Of a stretch of 64,000 nt of DNA, positions 23,683 through 34,504 are shown in pieces. This stretch comes from Daucus carota subsp. sativus (taxonomy: Eukaryota > Streptophyta > Magnoliopsida > Apiales > Apiaceae): the NCBI RefSeq assembly GCF_001625215.2, contig NC_030383.2, positions 8,816,779 to 8,880,778 of the forward strand, read 5' to 3'. Below the pieces are notes generated by a model, which saw only the letters and a list, made by a program, of their open reading frames with translations, did not search any database and was not told where the DNA came from. The translations under genes and the position numbers were made by a program. Within the stretch, counting starts at the first letter, position 1; every line of letters starts with the position of its first letter.

Positions 23683-26600
23683 TCAGAATGCTTTGCAAAG
23701 ACTGTTAGATGTCACGTTAGATGAACACTGCTCTCGTATTGGACTGGTAGGACCACACAACCTGCTCCTCTTTGGCTCAGAAATAGTCACATGTGAGATT
23801 GCAACTGCAAGTGCATCGACAAAACCACAGTCATCCTGCTCGTCTTTTTCCTGGCTTAAACTTTCAGACGATGAATTTCGACTAGAATCATCATCGACAA
23901 AATTGCTGTCTCTTATCTTTCTACTAGAGTTTGGAATAAATGATACGGGTAAGTGGTGAGATCCTGGCTGATTCTTTGTTTTTGACTTAAAAGATAATGT
24001 CCTCAAGGTGCGCTCGGTGTAAAACAAAATCCAAGGATGTGCTGAACAAAGAAAAATTAAAAATTATCGCAAATTACTTGGGGCAAAGTAGAGTAAACAC
24101 AACAGGAAAGATATTTCAAGCTCAATCAAAATAAACTAGTATTTATATGCACAAAAGAAACATGGCATAGTTGTTTTAATTTTTCTTTTGTTTCTCCTTA
24201 TTTGGGAAGATACTGGACACTATGGGGCGTGGGAGTGAGGATCAGTATGATCTTTTAAAAAAATTGTGGTGCCAGAAAACGCTTACCTAATATTTCATCA
24301 GCCGTTATTCTTGCAGCAGCATCCCTTGTAAGTATACGCTCGAGCAAATCTCTCAAAGGTTTCGATATAGATTCCCATATCCCAGCTTGGAAATCGAGCT
24401 TCACAGTCTTAATTGCCTCGAAAACGTCTTCTAGCGAGTTTCCTTTAAATGGAAGAGCACCAGCCAACAAAGCATATAGAAGGACTCCAGCACTCCAGAT
24501 ATCCACTTTCTCAGAGTAATTCCCTAACAAGACTTCCGGGGCAACATAAGCCGGACTTCCTGCTATTCCATTTAAACTTTGGTCTGCAGAAAACATAGCA
24601 TGGATCAATGAAAAGACATCAAGAAGTAAAAGCTATGAGGATACATCATACTTCATTTTAACTTTGCGGACCAAATGGCAAATAGCGAACTTGAAATCCA
24701 TACACACTATCTTTCGGCACAAAATTACCAAAATCTGAGCTATTAGTAAGATATTATTGCCAAAAAAATGAGAAACAAGAAGACCTTAACCTTGACATTC
24801 TTCCTAAGAGTACAAAATTATCAATAACCAAACCATTAACATTCCTCTAAAACTTTGGCTAATTCCTTCATATAATATTTAGACAAGAGCAGCTGTAAGT
24901 AGTAGAAAATTTGAATATTCCAAGATCAAATTAATTCGTTTTTTTTATATTATGAACTGTTATATATTTTTTTTACTAATTATGAACTGTTAAATTAGTT
25001 TAAGTATTTGTCTAGAAAAATTGGATTTAAAGCATTGTGCCACAATTAGTATGAAAAGCTAGGACAAATTTTTTAAAGAATAATAGGCAATATAAGTTAC
25101 ATTGAGGTTTTATTATAGGCAGTTATATAAAAAGAATATAAATTGCTTTTACTTTATCAAAGATATTATGACAAGACTAAGTATACATTAAATAAAACCA
25201 GCTTCAACACTTGGATGAATCATCAAGATTGAATAAAACCATAAAAGTTTTGGCTATACAAAAATATATTGTTCTTAGAACTAGCAAGGCTCATTTCTTG
25301 TGAAGCCTGCAAGAGGCCAGGGATGATTCTGCTCAAAGGTGTATCATGTATATGATTATATGTTAAGGTGCAGCATGTCTGTAAGTATCTAAGTACTAAG
25401 ATGTTAGATTCGGTGATTCGTAAAATCGTGTCTATTCGAGTCATCTACGGGAATAACAGATAGTTAAACACTTTAACCATTAAATTTTAGGATCCGGTTC
25501 GGCCCACCTAAATTTATGATGGACCCGCTCGAACTCAACCAACAACCTGCATCGCCACCCATACGGGTAATAATTTACAAGATGTGAAGTGTAATATAGT
25601 AATTATATGGGAATATACACATATCAACAGCATTTACAACTATGCCGGTGACAATAGCAACACATGATAGATATAAGATCAACACACACAGATAGATGAA
25701 TATATCCATTACATGAATGAGAATTTACAGTCTTTTTTTCATGCAATATTAAATTGCTACAAGTTCATAAGGATTCATGTAAATAACTATACATTTAATT
25801 TTCCAAGCACATCACAATATTGTATGGTATGCATCAAGGTATTAACTAACCTGCTGAAGGAGGACCTATAAAAGATAAGTACTTAGATATCAATGGTTAT
25901 AGCCATCTAAACCTCTTCTCTAATACTAAAATGAAGCAAGTGCCCATGTCAAACATAAACATCACTCCATTTAGAAATGCATATGCATAAGCGCATCCAC
26001 CACCACATTATGAATGAGAAACAACCATGCAAACATATGATATTATATTATTTAGGAATGCATATGCAGAAGTGCCTCCAGCGCCACATACAAAAGGCGA
26101 AACAACCACATGAACATAGAACATGATAGCAAAGTGATTACTCGTAAATGTTTAACACATTTTTCTATATATTGTATCACAATATACTAAGCCAGGGTAA
26201 GATATTTACCATTGGTAATCCTCATGGCTAAACCAAAATCTGCGAGCTTTATCTTACCAGAGTTTGTGAGAAGAATATTTTCAGGCTTTATATCTCTATG
26301 GACAACTCCCATCTCATGACAATACTTAATCACCAGCATCAAATCCTTAAAAATATTAGCCGCTTGTTGCTCAGAATACCTTCCCTGCTTCGTCATCTGA
26401 TCAATCAACCTTCCACCTGAACACAACTCCATTACAAGGTGAAAGCTTTTGGGATCCTCATAAACTGCTTTCAAAGTAACAACTCCAGGATGCCCTGATA
26501 AATGCTGCATTATCTCCACCTCACGATGCACTGTCTCCTCCCCTTTATGCAACGTTTTACATGCAAAGTCCTCTTCACTAACCTTACTCCTACACAACCA

Positions 26601-26981
26601 AACTGACCCAAACTTTCCTTTACCAATCGTAGCCCCAGAAATGAAATCATCTTCAATCTTATTCTTCCGACCCATTTGCGTCGCTGCATCAATACACCCT
26701 ATCTTCCTCTTAATCCCTCTCCCCGACAAACCAGACAAGGATGTCGTTGCACAAGCCGGAGCAGTAGCAGCAATCCCAGCAAGCCTCACTCTACATGACC
26801 CAACAGTCTCATCAACACTTTCAACACCTTCTTTACACCTCTTCTTCAACCTATCATAATCTTCTAACGAATAATGACACCTTAAGTTGGATCTCGCCGA
26901 CCCCGAATCATCACTAGTTGATCCCAAAACATCTTTCCGATTTGGGCACAACAATTCAGTTCCCTTTCTCTTCTTCCTCAT
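23683..26981 (-). CDS. PEPKR2: Serine/threonine protein kinase PEPKR2 (PEPC kinase-related kinase 2)
   Basis: CDPK-SnRK superfamily kinase lacking EF hands. Three minus-strand exons, 26210-26981, 24287-24583 and 23683-24041, give 475 aa. Residues 1 to about 112 are a basic, Ser-rich extension. The kinase domain follows: glycine loop GKGKFG at 120-125, catalytic Lys142 in FACKTL, HRDIKPEN from 228, DFG at 248-250, and APE at 272-274 inside GSPAYVAPEVL. Subdomain XI ends with the CDPK-like HPWILFYTERT. The last ~110 residues are Ser/Asp-rich and unrelated to calmodulin-like domains, so direct calcium binding is not expected. All catalytic residues are present. Substrate and pathway are not evident from sequence. 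The name rests on the N-terminus MRKKRKG and overall length resembling the Arabidopsis protein. Confidence 0.93.
24584..26209 (-). other. PEPKR2 intron 1 (1.6 kb)
   Basis: Separates the DFG exon from the APE exon. It contains two related stretches near 25970-26010 and 26045-26090 that both read like GCATATGCA(T/G)AAG followed by CACCACATT or GCCACAT; they are probably an old local duplication. No gene inside. Confidence 0.6.
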
Positions 26982-27600
26982 TAATCACTCTTTCTAAATC
27001 CACTCAAATCACCCAAAAGATAAACAATAATTTAACACAACCCCACAATTACAGAACCACTAATCTCCCAAGATACATCCTGTAATCAACACAAACACAA
27101 CAATATATAATCAAGAAACTCAAGAACAATAACATAATTCAAAAAAAACCACAAATATATATACAATTACACAACTAAAACAGAGTAACGATAGAAATCA
27201 AAGAGACCATTCTGTATAAACAATCAATCAATCATCAAATTATTAATTACGAAACAAAAAGTAAAAATTAAAGAAAATAAGGGGGAAAAGAGGAACCATT
27301 ATGAAGCGGCAATGTGGGTGTTGTTGACATGTTGTAGAGAGATGAATACAATTCAGATGTACAGAATCGATCAAATGAAACCCAAGAAATCTGGAATCGA
27401 AGGGAAAAAATTATATAAATGTCTTTTATTTAATTTTAATTCACTCTTTCGAGTGTGTGTTTTGAGGTTTAGCGTCTAAAGTCTAATGATTGAGGGAAAC
27501 TGGAGTGTGCACGTATTTATAGTTGTATGGACGCGGAATATTATTTTTACTTTAATGTGATTGTTTTTTTCTTTTTTTTTTAATTACTATTATTTTTATA
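26982..27600 (-). promoter_or_regulatory. PEPKR2 5' leader and promoter region
   Basis: AT-rich upstream sequence of the kinase gene. A 5' UTR with a possible leader intron is plausible because no ORF occurs and CA/AT-rich sequence extends about 450 bp. Precise transcription start and TATA box cannot be assigned from sequence alone. Confidence 0.35.
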
Positions 27601-27608
27601 TTACTGGT

Positions 27609-28238
27609 AGTGTTGTAAAAAGCGTTGTAAAAAGCGAGAATCGGGCTTAGTCGGTGAAGTCACCTAGCAATTAATCGGATAACCGGAGATTAATCGGAAT
27701 GATTAATCGGATCATTAATCGTAATCAATTTAATATTATTTTTAAATTATATAGTATTAATATAATTATATATACTACAAATTTGTAGTCATGTAAAATC
27801 AAAAAATCAATGATTTTTTATAATACAAAACATGCCTTTATATACATATACAAGTCCAGTAATCTCATATATAAACTTGAATTTGAATGAATTTAAGAAG
27901 GAAAATATTGCAAATTTATGTAATTAGAGTTTAGGGGCTAGTATTGAAAGTGTGAAAAGTAAAAAAAAAAACAATTTTAATTTCTTGTGTTTCGTCATTT
28001 CTGTGCCTTTTGTTTTATTTAAAATTAATTTTGAAATTTTAAAGAAAATTTACTTTGTATTTTTGAATTTTTTAAATTCATCGATTTTTGACTGACTTTT
28101 TCCGATTAATCCCGTCTTTTGATCGATTAATCCCGACTTTGGCCGATTTTCAGGAAAAACGATTTTTTCACCGATTAACACTTAATCGAGACGGTGGCCG
28201 ACCGAACAGCGATTAATCGCCGACTTTTAGAACACTGA
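27609..28238. mobile_element. Non-autonomous hAT element with 8-bp TSD
   Basis: A 630-bp element flanked by a perfect 8-bp direct repeat TTACTGGT (27601-27608 and 28239-28246). Ends AGTGTTGTAAAAAGCG and, reversed, TCAGTGTTCTAAAAGTCG are imperfect terminal inverted repeats. Subterminal regions repeat ATTAATCGG or CGATTAATC in both orientations, the pattern of hAT transposase-binding arrays. No transposase frame is present. It sits just upstream of the PEPKR2 promoter. Confidence 0.92.
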
Positions 28239-28594
28239 TTACTGGTCTTATTTGTTGTGTCCTCATCCTCATTTCTTATTCTAATTGTCTCAAAATTTTT
28301 ATTCATGTTTATGATCAAATTATAAGAAATACAATAAAAATATTAGAATATGAAATTAGTGAAATGTAACTTATTTATTTAAATTTAACTTATTTTTGTT
28401 GTATAATATTTGTAAACATTCAATAAGATTATGTTTCACAACACAAACATGCTATTCAAAAAGTAGTTACTTTTATAAATCAACACTATATTCATATGCA
28501 CACAATAATTTTAATGTAAATCAGAAAATGTGAATGATTAATTGATAAAATTATATATAAATTTGGATAATTCAGTATCTTGTATATAATTAAA

Positions 28595-29779
28595 GGGTTA
28601 ATTATCAATCTCATCACTCAAGTGGACAAATGGTATCAAACTCATCACTGATCTCCACGGGGTCTCAAGTGGCTCACTAAAGTCGCTTAATGGTATCAAA
28701 CTCATCACTGCCGTTAAAAAATCTAACAGAAGTTTAGACGGAATGACACCTTCGCGGTTGACGTGGCACGTTAATAAAAAAGACTGGAAAAAAACAAATA
28801 AAAGAAAATAAAAAAAAGTAGAAAATAGAAAAAAAGAAAGTAAACAAGAGTAAAACATATGTCAACAGTAGCTACATACATTGACACACATTGTTGCTTC
28901 ACACGGGAGAAGAGACGAAGCGTCTAAGAACATTCAGAGCGAATAGCATATAAACCTTAATCCAAATCAAGCCTCATCAACACCAAATCATAACCAGGTA
29001 TGAAAACCCTAATCTTTCTTGCATTTTCGTGTCGTATCTTTGTTCATTTATGTTGTAAGCAAATGTTTTTGTGGCTTATATATGTTTTATCTGCATGTTT
29101 TAAATCATTAATGTTAAAGTGTCGTGTATTTGTATAATGATGATAGTTGATCATGTTAAAACCTGATATTTCTTTAGACTTGTGTTCATTCGATTAACAT
29201 TTTAATTAATTAAGCTTGAACAATGTTTGTTTTTGGATCCATCTTTCATTTAATCTTTAAACATGTGTTGTTTTTGGAAATTCGAACAATGTATGCTGCT
29301 TCATATGTTAAATTTACATATATTTTTCTTTTCATGTTTTTGTTTGGTACAAGAAACTCCAAAAGAAAATTTAAAAATATTTTTTTGCCAACAATAATAA
29401 TTATAATTATTAAAAGAGAAAACATTTCAATATTATTCAAAAATAATTATAATCTAATAAAAACATAAAAGTTAATCTTAATTGTTTATTAATTATATAT
29501 TAAAATTTAGTTCCATGCATTTATTTAGATAATTATATCCTAAAAGTAATTTAATAAAAAGATTGCATACTTTATTTTCATGTAAACTTATGTGGCATGC
29601 CACATGTCAAACCCTACAGCCAATGTGTCATTCCGTCTAAACTTCCTTTAGTTTTTTTAACGGCGGTGATGAGTTTGATACCATTAAGCGACTTTAGCGA
29701 GTCACTTGAGACCTCGTGGAGATGAGTGATGAGTTTGATACCATTTGTACACTTAAGTGATGAGTTTGATAATTAACCC
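28595..29779. mobile_element. Non-autonomous Mutator-like element (long-TIR MULE) with 10-bp TSD
   Basis: A 1185-bp element starting GGGTTAATTATCAA and ending with its reverse complement, flanked by a perfect 10-bp direct repeat TATAATTAAA (28585-28594 and 29780-29789). Terminal inverted repeats run about 180 bp and contain several repeats of the block ATGGTATCAAACTCATCACT. Long arms and a 9-11-bp duplication define Mutator-like elements. The interior has no transposase; a short stretch near 28915-29010 has higher GC and could be captured sequence. Confidence 0.92.
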
Positions 29780-29865
29780 TATAATTAAACTAAAAAATTA
29801 TTAGGGTAGTCCAATACTCCTATGTTTAACGTAGTTCATGAAACTTAATTTGCTTAGTTCTCTGC

Positions 29866-30385
29866 AATGGCCGAAGAAGTGAAGATTGATGTCTCTTCTC
29901 GGTACTATCTAGGCCCTGAAGATCAACCCAGAAACCTGATTACTCACGTGATCTTAGACGCTGATAACTATTTAATCTGGTCTAGGGCAATCACTCTGTC
30001 CTTCAAATCTCGCCTGAAAATTCGGATTTCTTGATAACTACTTCCTCCGTTTTTTTTTATATCACACTTTTTGACTTGGGCACGTACCTTTAGGTGAGTT
30101 GACCACATAGTAAACATTATTATTTTTAATTGATTTTTTTTGTGAATTAAAGTTTTGATCGCATATATTTGTTCAGAAAAAGAAAATTTCAAAAATAATG
30201 TTTTTAACTGCCCAGTCAAAGCACTTAAAAGTTTAAAAGTGTGTATCAAAAAATCAAACGTCATATATTAAAAAACAGAGGGAGTATCTCAAGAAAAGGT
30301 TTTGTGTCTCTACTGCTCCTCGTATACAACTATGGGCAAAAATAATTAGTTGTAACCAAATTAAAAATATGTCAGTTAAAGATTA
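29866..30385 (+). pseudogene. Ty1/copia Gag 5' fragment, interrupted
   Basis: An ATG at 29866 opens a frame whose product begins MAEEVKIDVSSRYYLGPEDQ and includes DADNYLIWSRAITLSFKSR, the conserved N-terminal Gag block of plant Ty1/copia elements. The frame ends at about 30034 through a small indel. After a Stowaway (30041-30284), Gag-like coding resumes at 30287-30385 with a block reading LKKRFCVSTAPRIQ. Compared with known Gag layouts, a segment between these two blocks is also missing. This is a decayed retrotransposon remnant, directly upstream of the chimeric ORF at 30699. No LTR was recognised. Confidence 0.75.
30041..30284. mobile_element. Stowaway MITE inserted in Gag remnant (first)
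   Basis: A 244-bp element with ends CTTCCTCCGTTTTTTTTTA and, reversed, ACTCCCTCTGTTTTTTAA type. TA flanks at 30039-30040 and 30285-30286. Internal blocks TTTTTGACTTGGGCACGTAC are typical of Stowaway arms. It splits the Gag-like coding sequence. Confidence 0.9.
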
Positions 30386-30689
30386 CTCCCTCCGTCCCTT
30401 TTTATCTGTCCATTTTGGAAAAAAAAACACATACCAAGGAATAATTGATTGCATGAACTTTTTCATTAAATACCTCTAATTAATATCTTGAAAATGGTGG
30501 AATACTCCTACTTTATGTCTTGAAAACATGAATTCAACCAAGTTTTAAATAAGTCAAGCCTTGAAAATTGAAATTATGAAGATATATTTGAAAAACTATC
30601 ATTAAATTAGTTTTGAAAGTATAAATGGACAGATAAATAGGGACAAATTTTTACTTCCAAAGTGGACAGATAAATAGGGACGGAGGGAG
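30386..30689. mobile_element. Stowaway MITE inserted in Gag remnant (second)
   Basis: A 304-bp element with ends CTCCCTCCGTCCCTTTTTAT matched by the inverted right arm, flanked by TA (30384-30385 and 30690-30691). Leaving it and one TA out of the alignment, the Gag frame on its left continues directly into the frame of the ORF at 30699, so the insertion cut a once-continuous coding region. Confidence 0.93.
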
Positions 30690-30698
30690 TATTACAAT

Positions 30699-32054
30699 AT
30701 GTTGATGAGACTTTACGATGATCTTGATCAACTCAAGCCTCCACATGGCTGTGAGTGTGGGAAGTGTAGTTGTAATGTTGCTGAGAAGTACGCGAAAGAC
30801 AAGGAAGAAGAGAAGTTGCATCAGTTTTTGTTTGGTCTTGACGATGAGTTGTATGCATTAATGCGGAGTAATTTGTTGGATGAACTGCCACCAGTTAGTT
30901 TGGAGAGATCATTACAAGCACTACTTGAGGAAGAACATTCTCGAGGGATTAGGAAGGGTAAGGCTGAGAAGAATGAGGCTCTTATCTCTGAAAAGCCAGA
31001 GAAGTCTCGAGCATTGGATAAGCAACTTATAGTACTACAAGCCCTGCTGACTGAAAGCGAACCTGAGGAGGATGCTCGTCCTTTTTATGAAAGTCGTCAT
31101 TTTGTTAGTAATTTTTATAGTTTGAATCTTCGTGCTGGTGGTATTTCAGCCCTTTCTCGTATAGTGCAGGATGGTGATTTCAGGATGAGTACCATGGTGG
31201 CTATGGGATCCAGAATTTATATTTTTGGAGACCGGATACAGGGTGATAGCTCTGCAGTTGATCCTGATTCACCAAATAAAAGGGCATCTTATTTTCTAGA
31301 TTTGGCCACATCTTCGCGTGGTTGGAAAAGAGTGGATCCCCCTCTTACTCATGATCAGTTGCAATTGTATGGTCATCATGTCATATTTGGTGACAAGATG
31401 TATATCTTTAGAGGTTCTAATTCGAGGTTTTCTGGCCCTTGTGAGGTTTTTGATCCTCAACTTGATCAATGTCGTCGCATTAAATCTCCACCAGGTGGAG
31501 ATGGTGGCGAGGAAGGAGGAAAAGTACAGCTCAAGATAACTCCTCCAGTGTTGGCGGATTACAAAAATGACAGAATCATGGTACGCGTCAATGATTCAAT
31601 GTACGCCTACTATCCTTCTCAGGATCGATGGGAGTGTGTGGTGGAGGCCTTTCTTGGATGGTCTTCATCTGTAGACCCTGTAACACTTGTAGATGGGGTT
31701 ATCTATATTCATTATCGCAAAATGATGGGATTCTTTGAGGCTTTTGATACAGCCACCAAACAATATTTGAATGTTCAAGTCTCCCCTGATGCTGTTGATA
31801 ATTATCAATATTATCTACATCTACGCAGCTATAATGCTTTGTTACATCTGGGCGATGGCATTCTCTGCTTGCTTGGTTCTACTTATCAGGATCACGAACC
31901 CGGCCAACCCCAAACCTCCGCCGTTCATGCTGCTCAATTCAAAGTCGAGCTCGTCAAAAACAATGACACAAAGGAGGTGCTTGTCACTCCTATTTCTTCC
32001 AAATACCATTATATTAATTCTCGGTGCTATGTTCTTCGTTACCTTCTTCTCTAG
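30699..32054 (+). CDS. Chimeric Gag-kelch ORF (451 aa)
   Basis: An intronless 451-codon frame with two unrelated parts. Residues 1 to about 95 match the C-terminal half of plant Ty1/copia Gag: LYDDLDQLKPPHGCECGKC, then CNVAEKYAKDKEEEKLHQF, then LPPVSLERSLQALLEEE. Residues about 165-430 resemble a kelch-type beta-propeller, with repeated blades such as MSTMVAMGSRIYIFG, GHHVIFGDKMYIFRGS, DSMYAYYPSQDRWECV and VTLVDGVIYIHYR. The linker (about 96-160) is charged. There is no F-box, and the Gag CCHC knuckle and all pol sequence are absent. The ATG lies 8 bp right of a Stowaway. After the stop comes AGGTGAGGTAAGTCC, a good donor, so a 3' UTR intron is possible. It could be a young domesticated gene or a retro-mediated fusion now decaying; expression is unknown. 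Confidence 0.65.
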   Translation: MLMRLYDDLDQLKPPHGCECGKCSCNVAEKYAKDKEEEKLHQFLFGLDDELYALMRSNLLDELPPVSLERSLQALLEEEHSRGIRKGKAEKNEALISEKPEKSRALDKQLIVLQALLTESEPEEDARPFYESRHFVSNFYSLNLRAGGISALSRIVQDGDFRMSTMVAMGSRIYIFGDRIQGDSSAVDPDSPNKRASYFLDLATSSRGWKRVDPPLTHDQLQLYGHHVIFGDKMYIFRGSNSRFSGPCEVFDPQLDQCRRIKSPPGGDGGEEGGKVQLKITPPVLADYKNDRIMVRVNDSMYAYYPSQDRWECVVEAFLGWSSSVDPVTLVDGVIYIHYRKMMGFFEAFDTATKQYLNVQVSPDAVDNYQYYLHLRSYNALLHLGDGILCLLGSTYQDHEPGQPQTSAVHAAQFKVELVKNNDTKEVLVTPISSKYHYINSRCYVLRYLLL

Positions 32055-32440
32055 GTGAGGTAAGTCCTTGTTTTGATTATCATATACTGCATATCAACAT
32101 TTTTATTTGCTTGGAAACAATAGTTTTGCATCACATTACATGAAAATGTGTTTGTTCAAGGGTAATATATTTGGAATTGTAACTAGAAAACGCTACAAGA
32201 TAAATTGACTCTCTTCTAGCAACCTTTGTGCAAGATGTTAGTCTTCACTGCTAAATTATTACTGGGGTGAGCCAACAGTTTGTTTTTTCAAGCACATTTC
32301 GACCAGATGCACGTTGTGGATTCAAAAAAATTTAAATAATGAACTTGTTCTGCATATATAAACATAATTTGCAATTTGCCAACACCTTATCAATTGTAAA
32401 GGCTGAACTAGATGATTTCAGTTTATTATCTATTATCTAT

Positions 32441-32620
32441 TCTTTTGTGCAGGTCTTTGCACCTTCGGTTCATTAGCAGCTCATATTTCTCTTAATCCAG
32501 CTGTGAATACTATGGTAAACTAGTTCAGTTGGCTTATTTCCTAATCTTTTGTGCAGGTTTTTGCGCGTTTGGTTCCTTAGCAGCACCCTTTTGTTTTCAG
32601 TCCAGCTGCGGATACTTTCT
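32441..32620 (+). repeat. Direct duplication with repeated splice-acceptor motif, 3' of the kelch ORF
   Basis: Two copies about 104 bp apart (from 32441 and 32545) share TCTTTTGTGCAGGT, then TTTGC, GGTTC(A/C)TTAGCAGC and CCAGCTG(T/C)G(A/G)ATACT. Each opens with a polypyrimidine-GTGCAG motif, so each could serve as an alternative acceptor for a 3' UTR intron starting near 32060. Confidence 0.75.
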
Positions 32621-34500
32621 ACAGCTGGCACACATATCATAAATATTTGTAGGAACACCGAACACAGATATTGTGTAATGTATGTGATTGTTAAACAGCC
32701 TATCTACTGCAGTCTGCACACATATTTTACTATTCGATCTGTTGATTTTATGCATTAATTTTTGCTGATCTATATATTTTATATTTATTGCCCTTCAACG
32801 TGGTGATTCTTATATATTTCCTTCTCAGCTCATGATTTATACCTACCAGAGAAGGGACGAGACAAGAAAGCCAACTGATGGATTGCATTCTGAACTCGAA
32901 AACATTAGTTTGGAGGATAAAAATTAACATTTCAGTGTCATCAAATTGAATGACATATCAGGGGTCTTTTCATTGTCCTATTCCTAATTTTCGCCTTTGT
33001 CTATTTACTAATATTAACAATCAGCAATTTCTCTCAACTGTTTTTCAGCAATTGACTTGTGATTTGAAGGTGCTAAAGGTATAAAGTTACAAGTATTAGT
33101 GGTAGCCGTTGTGCCAGAATTCTACTGTCAAATCCCAGTACTACTGGTATTTGTAAATCGATGTGATTTGAGTTGATAAAGCCTAGTGCATTCTACAGAG
33201 AATAGTTTGCACCAAACAAGATGAAAAAACAGAGTTTATTCCCGTGAAAAACTAGGAGGAAATAACTAGGCAAGAGTTTAAGCTTATATAATCACTTCAA
33301 ATTCGATTCTTTGTTTGAGTTTAGAGTCACCTATAGATCCCCTGATTCTGATTATGAAATGAAGACAGTCCATGGTATCCTTGTAAACTTCTTACAATTC
33401 TTGAACTTGAAAGGGTCCGGTTCCGGATTGATGCCAGAAAAAAACATGTACATAATAGATTGTTTTCAACGACAGCAGGGACCTATTGTCTTTTTGAAAC
33501 GATCGAATGAATTTTTTTGAAATATCCATATTTGCCTTGGTATAGAATATAAAGGTAACAAGCAAATATCAATCATTCATATATCTTTATTTCCTAGCCA
33601 AACATGGAGCCATCAGGCATTGAGGTGATGCACTGAGAGACCAAGATGCAAGAGCCTACCATTAAGACTTGTGGTGGACCTTTACATAAAAAGAGAAATC
33701 AGTCTGGCCAGGAGTAAACAGGAACAGGATTCCATATAGGCCGGGCTAGCCCTCACCATAACATCAGAGTTCCATCACCTCTTCACTTGTGATAACAATA
33801 ACAAGCTTTAGCTTCTTTATTTTCGTTTACCTTCTGCAATTTTGTTTCTCTTCTCCTATGCACAAGGAGTATGAACTAGTGACTTAACATGAATCGGAGA
33901 TCACATGTCGGGTAGCTAAAACTATGAACAAGAATTTAAGTGAAACTAAAAATAACTCTAGCTAGTTCCAAAAATTTCGCTATTATTAATGAATTTAATT
34001 TAAATATTTTTCCTGGATCGATCAAAAATTAATCGAAAATCAACTGACGAAGGGTCCTGCGGCTATTTTCTTGATTTATTAACATATGCGTAAAGGAGAT
34101 AGCTGAAAATATTCTTTCGACTAATCATATGGATATTTGTCAATTTTGACCGACATTTTTAACGAATTCATAGTACCTTGCATTCACCATCAGATTGACA
34201 AACTATTCAATAGTGACAGAAAATATCACTGTTGTAGTGTCAATTTTTACGAGTAAACAATAGTGAGAGCCAAACATTATGATACTCAGATCTTTGAACT
34301 GAATAGATTTGAATACAATATTTACTATGATACTCAGATTTTTATTATAATTTGATATAAATAATTAAAATTTTAAAGAGAAATATTTGTGTAACTCGAT
34401 TAAAACATGTCATTCCAGGTTTATTAGATAAAAAAATGAATTTAAATCCACTATACATTTTTTAAATTAAATTAGTATCACTCATAAATTACAAAAATAT
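32621..34500. other. Intergenic region, no gene recognised
   Basis: Moderately AT-rich. Short open frames at 33311-33520 and elsewhere show no family motif. A phrase like GGGACCTATTGTCTTTTTGAA near 33478 recurs in degenerate form near 52453, so part of this region may be repeat-derived. Nothing else supported. Confidence 0.4.
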
Positions 34501-34504
34501 ATAA

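Noticed and set aside
33311-33520. 69-codon frame starting MFEFRVTYRSPDS
   Set aside because: No homologous family recognised, no promoter or splice context; probably chance.
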